DNA of 64,000 nt from an uncultured Bacteriovorax sp. (lineage in GTDB: Bacteria > Bdellovibrionota > Bacteriovoracia > Bacteriovoracales > Bacteriovoracaceae). Positions 50,690 to 60,400 of this stretch are shown here, one piece after another. Every line of letters starts with the position of its first letter. Position 1 is the stretch's first letter. Where the stretch lies: the NCBI GenBank assembly GCA_946480715.1, contig CAMLKK010000010.1:24015-88014 (forward strand), in the 5' to 3' direction. The position numbers were made by a program, and so were the translations under genes. The notes under the pieces were generated by a model. That model saw only the letters and a list, made by a program, of their open reading frames with translations. It was not told the DNA's origin and searched no databases.

Positions 50690-52147
50690 ATGGATAAGTT
50701 TAACAAAAAGAAAAACAGTAAGTTTGCCTTAGTCACTACGATTGCCTGTCTCGGTCTCATTGGTGGAACAGCTCTCAATATCTTTCAAGGTAAGTTCAAT
50801 CAAAAACTAAATGCAGCTGAAGTTGGTAATGCAAATGCCGGCACAGCAGTTATTCTTCCTGATGAATTAAAAGTTTCATTAGAAAGAACTTTCAAAGATG
50901 CTATTGAGTGGCCAAGCACACTTGATCTAGGCAACAAAAAGAAAGCTAAAATAGAATATGCATTCAATCCTCAGCTTGATGCGCATATTAGAAAGCTTCT
51001 TAAGCAATATCGTTCAGACTATGCAACAGTCACAGTTATCGATAATGAGACAGGTGCTGTTCTTGCGGCCGTAGGTCATGAAGGTAGAAGCAATTCAACT
51101 GACAATCGCCTCGTTCTAAGTGCGACTCACCCATCAGCTTCTTTGATTAAGATTGTTACTGCAGCTGAACTTATCCAAAGCGGAAAAGTAAAAAAAGAAA
51201 CACCTTTTGAATTCAGAGGAAGAAGTACAACTCTTTTCAAATATCAAATTGATGATTCAAAAAGTAATCGTTGGGATAAATCTCAAACTTTTGAAACAGC
51301 TTTCGCAAAATCAAATAACGTTATTTTTGGAAAAGCGGCGATTCATAACATCGACAGCGATAAGCTGGTTAAGATGGCCGAAAACTTCGGATACAATCAA
51401 TCGCTCATCCTTGAACTTCCTTTTATTAAATCATTTATCGGAACGGCCGGAGACAATTATCATTTAGCTGAGCTTGCATCAGGCTTTAATGATGAAACGA
51501 TAATCTCGCCAATCCATGCGGCGGTCATGGCGTCGGTTATTGCCAACAATGGTGTCTTGAAATCACCAAGACTAATTACAAAGGTTACAGAAGCTCAAAG
51601 TGGTGAAAGTCTTTGGACAAATCCAATTCATGAAAAAAGAGTTCTCACTCCAGAAGCAGCTGCAGAGATGCGCGATATGATGGGGATGACAATTGATGGT
51701 GGTACGGCCAGAAAATCATTTGGAAAGATGAACACTGGTTATAAAAACGCCCTCATGATTGGTGGAAAAACCGGAAGTATTACAGGTGGTAAACCTTTTG
51801 GTAAACGCGATTGGTTCGCTGCGTATGCAATGCCTAGAGATCCAGAACACGGTAAAGGTATTTCGATCAGTGTCATGAACGTTAACGTAAAAAAATGGCA
51901 CGTGAAATCTACAATGCTGGCAAAAAGTGTTATTGAATATTATTACAATAATGTGAAGCCAGTTCCTATCACAATGGTTAAAATGCCGCTCTACAGATCG
52001 GCCAGAGTCAAGAAGCGCACATCATCGCGCCGGAGCTTGGCCAGTACCAGTGTCCGTAGAAAAAAAATTGAAGGAAAAAGAAAAACCAATATCCGTCGAT
52101 CAATAGGTAAACTCAATGAACGAAAATCAAACAGCAGCAGAATCTAA
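50690..52147 (+). CDS. penicillin-binding transpeptidase with a basic C-terminal tail
   Basis: 485 residues: a short basic N-terminus, one membrane helix (about 12-32), then a transpeptidase domain with SLIK (S151, K154), SNN (208-210) and K360-T361-G362. The pedestal domain of class B enzymes is nearly absent. After residue 425 comes a tail very rich in Arg, Lys and Ser. It resembles monofunctional D,D-transpeptidases, but the family is not certain. Its last 32 bases overlap lepB in another frame, an unusually long overlap. Confidence 0.85.
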   Translation: MDKFNKKKNSKFALVTTIACLGLIGGTALNIFQGKFNQKLNAAEVGNANAGTAVILPDELKVSLERTFKDAIEWPSTLDLGNKKKAKIEYAFNPQLDAHIRKLLKQYRSDYATVTVIDNETGAVLAAVGHEGRSNSTDNRLVLSATHPSASLIKIVTAAELIQSGKVKKETPFEFRGRSTTLFKYQIDDSKSNRWDKSQTFETAFAKSNNVIFGKAAIHNIDSDKLVKMAENFGYNQSLILELPFIKSFIGTAGDNYHLAELASGFNDETIISPIHAAVMASVIANNGVLKSPRLITKVTEAQSGESLWTNPIHEKRVLTPEAAAEMRDMMGMTIDGGTARKSFGKMNTGYKNALMIGGKTGSITGGKPFGKRDWFAAYAMPRDPEHGKGISISVMNVNVKKWHVKSTMLAKSVIEYYYNNVKPVPITMVKMPLYRSARVKKRTSSRRSLASTSVRRKKIEGKRKTNIRRSIGKLNERKSNSSRI

Positions 52148-52934
52148 TTCAGAGTTAGACGTAAAAGATCCTCATGCAGACCTAATGAAGCAAGTTGAGG
52201 AAGATCTTACGAAAAAACAAAAACTCATTAAAGAAATTAAATCAATTGCGATCATTATCATCGCTGTTTTAACTTTCAGATCAGTTTTCTTCGAGCCGTT
52301 CAGAATTCCTTCAGGATCAATGATTCCGACATTGATGATTGGTGACTTTATTCTTGTGAATAAATTTGCTTACGGATTCAAACTTCCTTTTTCAGATATC
52401 GTGCTTGGCGATTCAAGCATGAATCCAGTTTATCTTTTTGGAAAAAGTGAACCTAAGCGCGGAGACGTTATTGTCTTCAAATATCCAAAAGATCTTTCAG
52501 TGAATTACATCAAGCGTGTTGTAGGACTTCCGGGTGACACTCTTGAAATCAGAAATAAGATTGTCTTCATCAATGATAAGCCGCTAGAGCCAAAAGAAAT
52601 CGATGGCAAGGCCTACATGGATGACATGGATGAGAAATTTAAAGGCTACAACTTAAAGTTCTACGAAGTGACAACAGGTGATCATAAGCACATTGTTCAA
52701 CAAGACAGCGATAACTATTACAAGGTTGATTACGAAAGAATCACGATTCCAGAAGGAAAGTATTTCGTAATGGGTGATAATCGCGATTTCTCTTACGATG
52801 CTCGCTACTGGGGATTTGTTTCACATGAACAAATCAAAGGTCGCGCGATGTTCGTTTGGTTCTCTCTCATTTTCCCATTCGGTGAGAACTCATTTAAGTT
52901 CCGTCCATGGAGAATTGGGACACCAATTAACTAA
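52116..52934 (+). CDS. lepB: signal peptidase I
   Basis: 272 residues: an N-terminal cytoplasmic part, one membrane helix (about 43-57), then the box PSGSM with catalytic S68 and YIKRVVGLPGD with the general base K133, followed by GDNRDFSYDARYWGF. It removes signal peptides in the inner membrane. It begins 32 bases inside the preceding gene. The last 8 bases overlap the convergent mutS2. Confidence 0.95.
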   Translation: MNENQTAAESNSELDVKDPHADLMKQVEEDLTKKQKLIKEIKSIAIIIIAVLTFRSVFFEPFRIPSGSMIPTLMIGDFILVNKFAYGFKLPFSDIVLGDSSMNPVYLFGKSEPKRGDVIVFKYPKDLSVNYIKRVVGLPGDTLEIRNKIVFINDKPLEPKEIDGKAYMDDMDEKFKGYNLKFYEVTTGDHKHIVQQDSDNYYKVDYERITIPEGKYFVMGDNRDFSYDARYWGFVSHEQIKGRAMFVWFSLIFPFGENSFKFRPWRIGTPIN

Positions 52935-55299
52935 AAATTTTCGTACAACCGTCGTTGCCTTCGATGTTTTCCCATCGGAGGTCACGATGTTCTCGCCTTA
53001 AATAATTTCTCAGCCAATTTTTCAAGACTCCATCGCCATGCCCATGAATGATTGTGACAAAAGGGATTTCACCAGTCACCACTTCATCAATAGACTGCTC
53101 ACAGACCTTTTGAAATTCTTCTAAGCGCATTCCACGACAATCAACCTCGATATCGCCTTTTACTTCACGATGAATGTGCACACTGACTTTGTTTGCAGGT
53201 GGTTTTTGACCTGAAGGATAACGGAGAGTATCCGGCGAAACCCAGACAGATACTGAACCATAATTAACCTGAACTTCACGTTTACGGGCATTCAACTGAA
53301 CGGCCTTAACAGTCTTTTTAAGTGCTACGGAAAACAATGTCTGCTGCAGTTGAATCTCATCATAGGCAATAGGTTTTAAGTGAGAATAGACATCGTTATT
53401 TTCGGGTTTAGATTTTTTCTCATGAACCTCTTTATTCAGTGCCGACTGAATATTACCCATTTCATTGTTAAAGCCACGGCGATTTGTGATTTGCCCTGCT
53501 TTTACATCGCTAAGTAATTTGTCAGCTTGATCAAAAATTCCTTTTATCTTGCGCGAATACTCTGCAAGGATTTTTTCTCTTTCCAGGAAAAGAATCCCCT
53601 CCATCGAAGCTTTTTGATTTCTTAATTCGATTTGCAAATTTCTATTGGTGCTTAACACTTTATCAAGATCAATTTTCTTTTGAGATAATTCTTGAAGGAG
53701 AGTCTCATAAGTAACTTGCTTATTATCGAGCAAATCTTTTGCTTTTTCGCCAATACTTGTTTCAAGTCCAAATTTAGCAGAAAGATTCTCAAAAATTTTA
53801 AAAGCTAACGAACTGCCGGGTTCGCCTAAAATAAGTTTATAAGTAGGACGGTTGGATTCAAAATCATATCCAACGTGAGCTGATACGTAGTCAGTTCTTT
53901 GATGCATGAACGTTTTCAAGACCTGATGGTGGGTCGAGAGGACCACTTTAGATTGTGAGCGCAAGTGCACTTCGTCCAGGAAAGCAATAGCGAGCGCAGA
54001 AGCTTCTTCAGATGAAGTTGAATTAAAAATTTCATCGATAATAATGAGATTCAAATCATCAAGCGATTCCAGCAATTCAAGATAGTATTTCGATTCCGAT
54101 GCGAACGAACTCAAACCTGCGCTTAGATTTTGATGATCATGACTGAAATAAAAAAGATTTTCTACAGGGTGAATATCAGCATTGTTAGCAGGTACATACA
54201 TCCCCATATGCAGAAGAATGATGGAAAGAGTTAGCGATTTTAAAGCTACCGTTTTTCCACCAGTATTGGGACCCGAAATGATCAAACCTTTGTGGCGAGA
54301 ATCTAGTTTCAAATCATTCTTAACTGGGTTTTTCACGAGCGGATGAAATAGGCCTTCAATATTAAAAATGAACTTATCATTTAGACGAGGTCTGATATGA
54401 CCTTGTTTCTGAGCATAGGTAGCTTTGCTATTCAACCAATCGATCTCGGTTAGAAAAGCGGACATCTCTTCAAGGTCCTGAGAAAAAGGATGAATAAATT
54501 TACTTAAATCTATAGTGAGCTTCAAAATTGTTGATTCAATTTCAGAGAGAAGATGAATTCTTTTGTTTCCCTTTTCTCTTACTTCTAATGGCTCAACAAA
54601 TAATGTCATCCCGCTTTGCGAACGCCCTACAATAGGTCCTAGTTCCGCTTGATAAGAATCTGATCGCACAGCTAAAACATATCGGTCGTTGATAATGTCA
54701 TAACTGTCCATTTGTAATTTAGTTGAATATAAATCAGTCTTAGCAGTTTTTTGGATAGTAACTCTTAAGTCATGTTCAAGGGCCAAAACTTCGGCGTAGA
54801 GTTTTTTTAGTAATGGATGTCGTTCGTAAGAAACGTTTCCGCTAAAATCAACAAAGTCTCTAAGCGGGTTAATGAAGCCGCGTTTTAGTTGAGAAGCTTT
54901 GCCTGGAATATGTTCATAAGGGTTTTTAAAAGAAATCGAATTGAAAACAGAATGTGTTTCGAATACACATTCTATGATTTGAGCGAAAAAATTGAGTTCT
55001 TTCGCTTCGAAGAATTTTCCTTTTTTAATATCTTTTAAATTAGCAAAAATTTCCTTTTCAACAGGAAGCATTCTGACTTTAGAATTAAATTGAAAATTAA
55101 GGTCGTCAAAATTCTTAATATAATTTTCGAGCTGATCGAGTTCAAAACTGATGGCGTCACTTTTTTTACTTACAGGAGCAGCTTTGAATTTTTCTTGATT
55201 GTTTTCAAAGTGTGCTAAAATCGAAATATCAGCTGAAAGTTGGGACCAATCCAAAAGTTCAAGCGCTTCAGTATTACCATTTAATAAATTAAGACTCAT
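52927..55299 (-). CDS. mutS2: MutS2 ATPase/endonuclease
   Basis: 790 residues. Lacks the mismatch-recognition domain. Seen: the clamp/lever region, Walker A GPNTGGKTVALKSL, Walker B LIIIDEIFNSTSSEEASA, STHHQ, a long coiled coil (about 520-620) and a C-terminal Smr nuclease domain (VDCRGMRLEEF and the catalytic-loop IHGHGDGVLK). MutS2 limits recombination and in some bacteria rescues collided ribosomes. The start codon overlaps that of the divergent NFACT-like gene, which has a ribosome-linked domain. Confidence 0.94.
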   Translation of the reverse strand: MSLNLLNGNTEALELLDWSQLSADISILAHFENNQEKFKAAPVSKKSDAISFELDQLENYIKNFDDLNFQFNSKVRMLPVEKEIFANLKDIKKGKFFEAKELNFFAQIIECVFETHSVFNSISFKNPYEHIPGKASQLKRGFINPLRDFVDFSGNVSYERHPLLKKLYAEVLALEHDLRVTIQKTAKTDLYSTKLQMDSYDIINDRYVLAVRSDSYQAELGPIVGRSQSGMTLFVEPLEVREKGNKRIHLLSEIESTILKLTIDLSKFIHPFSQDLEEMSAFLTEIDWLNSKATYAQKQGHIRPRLNDKFIFNIEGLFHPLVKNPVKNDLKLDSRHKGLIISGPNTGGKTVALKSLTLSIILLHMGMYVPANNADIHPVENLFYFSHDHQNLSAGLSSFASESKYYLELLESLDDLNLIIIDEIFNSTSSEEASALAIAFLDEVHLRSQSKVVLSTHHQVLKTFMHQRTDYVSAHVGYDFESNRPTYKLILGEPGSSLAFKIFENLSAKFGLETSIGEKAKDLLDNKQVTYETLLQELSQKKIDLDKVLSTNRNLQIELRNQKASMEGILFLEREKILAEYSRKIKGIFDQADKLLSDVKAGQITNRRGFNNEMGNIQSALNKEVHEKKSKPENNDVYSHLKPIAYDEIQLQQTLFSVALKKTVKAVQLNARKREVQVNYGSVSVWVSPDTLRYPSGQKPPANKVSVHIHREVKGDIEVDCRGMRLEEFQKVCEQSIDEVVTGEIPFVTIIHGHGDGVLKNWLRNYLRREHRDLRWENIEGNDGCTKIFS

Positions 55300-56602
55300 G
55301 ATTCAAACTCATCAACAACTATTAGAGACATCAAGAGAATATAACACTCTCTTCTCGAAAAATGAATTTTATCCAATTCAAAAGGCCTATACGACACCTC
55401 ATTACTTAGTCTTAGTTGTAAGATTTCCAGGCAAGACAGTTGGTTGTTATATTGGGCGTGGTCATGGTTATGAAGGATTTCAATTTTCAGAGAAGATTGC
55501 CCCCTCATATTTGAGAATCCAGGATAAGTTTTTGGATTATTCGCGCAAATATCTAGTTGGTGCCAGAATGGGACGCATTCAAGTTCATCCGGACTATCAA
55601 TCTTTTAGTTTTAATTTTAAAAATGAGCATTCGGATAATGAATTTATTTTTGGCTATAAAGAACACCAGCTTTTTTTCATGCGGCGTGAACGCGATCAGA
55701 TTTATTGCAGTTGGAGTAATTCAACAACACTTGATGATAGTTCAAAGTTGTTGAAGAGCTTAGGGGTGACTTCCCTAGTAACACATGAACAGAAAAAACA
55801 ACCCATAGAACAATATCTTGAAGGCGAAGAAAAGAAATCAAGTGGAAAGCTTGTTCAGAAAAAGAAAGAAAAGTTTCTCATCAAAAAAGTTGAAAACATA
55901 AAAAATGATTACGATTTGGTTCTCAATTTCGAAAAAATCGAAGAAGCCCTAAATGCTGACAAGATCGACTTGAGCAAAAATACGTTTGAAGGATTTGGAC
56001 ATAAAATAAAGTTTACTGGCGCTGAAAATGAATGGCAGAAGCGTGATTTGATTTACCAAAAGATTAAGAAATTAAAAAAAGCTATTGGTATTTTAAAACA
56101 GAGGCTAGACGACACTCAGCTTGAACTCGAAAATGTTCGTGCAGGCAATTTTGAGTTTGAATTAACAAAAGAAAAAGCAATTCCCCTCCTATGGAACAAT
56201 TCACTTTCTTCAAAAAAATCATCGCTACAAAATCAGCACAATATTAAAAATTTTAAATTAAAAAATATAACCGGCGTGATTGGTCTCGATGCAAGCAGCA
56301 ACGATGCTATTAGGTCCCAGGCCGCTAAAGATCATTGGTGGTTTCATATCGATCAATATACCGGCAGCCACTTGATATTAAAAACTGATGATCTTAGTCA
56401 ATTAACACAAGATGACTACAAGGCGCTCGGATCATTTCTAAGAGATCAATCTAAGCTTGCAATAGACTCGATACCCCTAATGTTTAGTCAGGTTAAGCAT
56501 GTTAAAGGAATTAAGGGTGTTCAAGGGAAAGTTACTGTCAGTAAACCCAAATATCTTCAATGCCACTATCATTCTTGGGCAGAAATAATTACCCTTCTTT
56601 AG
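55298..56602 (+). CDS. NFACT-R domain protein (RqcH-like C-terminus)
   Basis: 434 residues from ATG 55298. The N-terminal part (to about 200) is beta-rich and diverged, with no clear NFACT-N motif. A charged, coiled-coil segment follows, then the NFACT-R domain: GLDASSNDAIRSQAAKDHWWFHIDQ with TGSHLIL, and later KHVKGIKGVQGKV. This domain is found in RqcH/Rqc2/FbpA, which add Ala tails to nascent chains on stalled 50S subunits. Activity here is uncertain because the N-terminal domain is unrecognisable. Head-to-head with mutS2, the two start codons share CATG and no ribosome binding site is visible. Confidence 0.75.
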   Translation: MIQTHQQLLETSREYNTLFSKNEFYPIQKAYTTPHYLVLVVRFPGKTVGCYIGRGHGYEGFQFSEKIAPSYLRIQDKFLDYSRKYLVGARMGRIQVHPDYQSFSFNFKNEHSDNEFIFGYKEHQLFFMRRERDQIYCSWSNSTTLDDSSKLLKSLGVTSLVTHEQKKQPIEQYLEGEEKKSSGKLVQKKKEKFLIKKVENIKNDYDLVLNFEKIEEALNADKIDLSKNTFEGFGHKIKFTGAENEWQKRDLIYQKIKKLKKAIGILKQRLDDTQLELENVRAGNFEFELTKEKAIPLLWNNSLSSKKSSLQNQHNIKNFKLKNITGVIGLDASSNDAIRSQAAKDHWWFHIDQYTGSHLILKTDDLSQLTQDDYKALGSFLRDQSKLAIDSIPLMFSQVKHVKGIKGVQGKVTVSKPKYLQCHYHSWAEIITLL

Positions 56603-56608
56603 TCCACA

Positions 56609-56637
56609 TTGAAACCTTTCCTTACGCTCTATAGAAT
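56609..56637 (+). promoter_or_regulatory. sigma-70-type promoter for the exported-protein pair
   Basis: TTGAAA at 56609-56614, a 17-base spacer, TAGAAT at 56632-56637, about 25 bases before the ATG at 56662. A good match to consensus. Confidence 0.6.
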
Positions 56638-56661
56638 AGAAGTTAATATTGAGGTTAAACC

Positions 56662-57483
56662 ATGAGAATTTTTATCCTTTTAACTTTTCTTTTTTTAAAT
56701 GGCCCAGTTTGGTCACAGCAAAAAATTGAAGAAATTGAACAGTTCGAAATAAGAAGTTATTCACCCCAGAAGCAAGGTCTCACCGACCTCGTTTACGAAA
56801 TCCGAATGGATAATCTCACCGAGATGCTTAATAAAACTCAAACGCTGGGTAAGCTCACTGATGTGCATTTCAAAATTTATTGGATGAATCCAGATAAATA
56901 CAAAATTGAAGTTTTAGGATTACCAAAAGGTTTTCAAGAAATTCGCAATGATCTAACGACATTGATCAAAGGAAAACTGGAATTCGTTCTCCCTGAAGCA
57001 TTTTCTAAAAAATTCGAGGGCTACACTCTAAAAGCTGAAGCTTCTTCAGAGGGGAAACTCATTAAAGCTGTTGATGAGAAATACAACATGCAAACATCAG
57101 AAATCGATATTATTTTCGATAGATCAGCAGTTTTAAAATCTATCGAAACAAAAGCACCGATGTCTGTTGTGAAAAATAACTTCACCTATTCTCCAAAGGC
57201 ATGGAGCAATAACAAGCTCGTTCTTGATAAAGTAGTTTCTACCACTCGTCAGGGAACCAGCGTTGCAACAACGACTAACACCATTGAATATCTTTCAGTC
57301 GGCGGATTAGGTTTTCCTTCTAAAATCATTGTAAAAAATGTACAAGAGGGCATCATTCCTGCGAATGGAAAAGAGAAAGAAAAGAAAGTTAAAAATGAAA
57401 ACGGTGCAACGTTGCGTTTTTCGAAATACGAAACAAATACGGGTAAAGCACAACGATTCATGGAAGAAGGCTTGAGACGTTAG
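56662..57483 (+). CDS. exported protein, possibly with a LolA-like fold
   Basis: 273 residues with a signal peptide (core FILLTFLFLNG, cleavage near VWS). The mature part alternates long beta-type strands with a few helices (VHFKIYWMNPDKYKIEVLGLP, then GYTLKAEASSEGKL), reminiscent of LolA/LolB-like lipid or lipoprotein carriers, but no motif proves it. The gene is 7 bases from a very large lipoprotein gene and shares its promoter, so a partnership with that protein is likely. Confidence 0.68.
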   Translation: MRIFILLTFLFLNGPVWSQQKIEEIEQFEIRSYSPQKQGLTDLVYEIRMDNLTEMLNKTQTLGKLTDVHFKIYWMNPDKYKIEVLGLPKGFQEIRNDLTTLIKGKLEFVLPEAFSKKFEGYTLKAEASSEGKLIKAVDEKYNMQTSEIDIIFDRSAVLKSIETKAPMSVVKNNFTYSPKAWSNNKLVLDKVVSTTRQGTSVATTTNTIEYLSVGGLGFPSKIIVKNVQEGIIPANGKEKEKKVKNENGATLRFSKYETNTGKAQRFMEEGLRR

Positions 57484-57490
57484 GATTTGA

Positions 57491-60400
57491 ATGGCTAAAA
57501 AGCTATCCTACAATTACTCCTTGAAATGGTTGTTAATTTTAACGACGGCCTTTGCTTTATCTTGTTCAAAACAAGAGTCTCCCACAATTGAGACTGGCGA
57601 GATTCGTTCTCAGCAGGAAATTGAAAGACTAGAAGCTTGCAGTCACGTAAACTTCAATACAGGCGTACTTCTTCACCAAAACGCTCTCATGCTTTTTAAA
57701 TGTACAAAGTGGGATCAAGAATTCCCGCATATGTACAATGCCATGAAATCTATTCGCCAGGATTCATGGGATCATCTTATTAAGCCTATTGATCAGGCTT
57801 TTATTTCAGACCACACACGACGTGATCGTTTCTTTAGCAACATTCGCGATCTTGATTCTAAAAATGGTCTTGATGATTTGAGCTATGTTTTAGTTTCTCT
57901 CAATGAAACTAACTTTTTTGATTCAACTAAGGCGATGTTTAAATGTGTGGAAAATGCAGGCGATCCAATCTGCCTCGAGCGCCAAGGAAGAATACCTCTT
58001 AAACGTTCACTGAAGAATATTGTTAGCCTCATTGATATCGAGCAGGAAACGATTGCACGAGCTTCTCGACTAGTTCGACAACTCAATAAAGCATTAGGCG
58101 ATAACCAAGAGTCTGTTAGAAAAGAAATCAATAAATTTCGGGCCAACCCATTATACATTCCACTACGTCTGAAACTCATTGATGCCTTTGCACAAAAAAT
58201 CAAGTCAGGTTTAACAGCAGAAGATCGCACTTTTCTTTCAAAGATTTTTTTGACTGGGACGACTCAAGGTAATGAACCTTGGATATATGAGTGGATGCAA
58301 AACAGTAAAATGAATCGTCAAAAGTTTCGCGATTTAATCGAATATCCAATTCTCGTTAATCCGGATTTCGCTGCAGAGTTTAGAGGAATTGAAAAGGCAT
58401 ATGATTCGAACTTCTCTTGTACAATAAAATCTTCTCAAGAAGCTAACAAGCTAATCACATTTGATTTCAAAAAACATTTTTATGATTATGGACAGATCAT
58501 TCGCAACGAAGGAATGAAAGACTTCTACGATTTTGCCAGTGAATCTATGGTCGGACTTAAGCTTTCAACAGAGATCTGTCGCGAGCTAGAGAAAAATAGC
58601 TATGGTGTAAATTTACCATTGGCCCTTTCGCGCTTATCGCAATTTCTTTCAGAAAAAAGTCGTTATGATCTCATTAAGTTTTTAGTGACAAGCACTACGC
58701 TTAAAGGAAATCCGGATAATACATTCGCACAAAATCTCTACTTACCTGATTTTGCGACTGGAAATATTTTTTCGACTGCTAATGCTCTTAACAGTGAGAT
58801 CTCAACTTCGACCAGAGAATTTTACCCACTCGTCTACGACATTCTCAAAAACTTCCCTTCAGAAGCATATATTGATCTAGGTGTTTTATTAGAGGACGCT
58901 TTCAAAGCAGAGAATGACGGCAAGGCCATTGGCGTTGCTGATTATTGGAATTTTTTCACCGATGAAGAGAAAAATTTCATTTTCAATTTTGTTGATCGCC
59001 ACTTCGACAAAGAAACGAATTACGTACTTCTTTTTGAATTTTATTCGAAGTTCTTAGATGATCTTTACGACGTACAGCCACTCTTGAAAGATAGTTGGTC
59101 TGGTACAGATGAAAAACGCGAAATTTCATATCTAACTCTGCAGGACTTTTTCTATAATCTCGCCGGTAAAGAGACTCTGCTTGATTTTAAAAAGTTCTTT
59201 TCCAGAGATCACATCTTAAGAGTTCTAGAAGTCATCTCAAATGGACAAAAGATTGCTGATAAAGCAAAAGCAGATTTAAACGATAGATACTCTGATGACT
59301 ATGTAAGACAGATTCGGACAAATAACTATCAGTTTAAGGTAACGTATAATCCAGGTAACAATACATTCTACGATTCTGAAGCAGTTCTGGATTGTATGAA
59401 AAAATTTAATGAGCTTGATAACGGTTTTTATCATCTCGTTCGCAATCTTCCTTCGGCCTGTACAAAAATCACTAACGAAAACATAGCCTTTAGATTGTAC
59501 GGTTGGCTGAATTCAGTTGAAAATTCATATCTAGAATTTAAAAAAGGCTCACGACCTGAAGATTCGTTATTTAACGATCAAGGCCTTTTAAGTCCATTAA
59601 TGTTAAATACAACAATTGCTACGACGAAATTGTTGGACACAATTTTAGGTCCTCTCGACTCAAAACTTCCAACGAAAGGCGGCGTTGATTACCTTCTGGA
59701 AAGCATGCGCTTTCATTTGGTCGAAAAGAAAGTTTCATCAACAATTGAAAAAAATATCGATTTGTTGAGTAAATATGCTGACATCAATAGCGCCAATAAT
59801 GTTCTTTACCGCAATACACTTATTAGAAAATTTAGTGACGATGACGTTTTCAAAGAAACGAATATAGTTCTTGGTAATATTTCAAGCTTGTCACAGCAAT
59901 ACGCGGAATGGGTTAAAAAAGGTCAACTTGCAGAAGCGCAAAATAGATCATTAGGAAAGTATGATCCTAAATATTCATGTGCTCAATCAGTGAATCAGGT
60001 TGTTTCACCATATCCTTGTCCTTCGGTGGAAATAATTAAAAAACACACTAATGGAATGCTGAACTATTTAACAACGATTCATGATCCAGCCGTCGGTTCA
60101 CCGCTTTCATTGTTATTAAAAGCTCTTAAGCCCGACGAAGGATTGTTCATTCCTCACAATGGTAAAAATCCGTACAAATACAGAATGTCACTCAAAGAAA
60201 TGTTCCAATACTTTTACGATGCGAGTGATCGCAATTTAAAAGTGAACAATATGGATATGCTGTTTGTTAACGAAAAAGGGCAAGCTTCTCGCGAAAACGT
60301 AACGACCCTTGAAAGAATTGAAACAGTTATTCGCGAAGTTCGTTTTGGTAACAATTACCTTGGAACAGCCTTTTTAAATGGAATCGTAACGGCCGATGAT

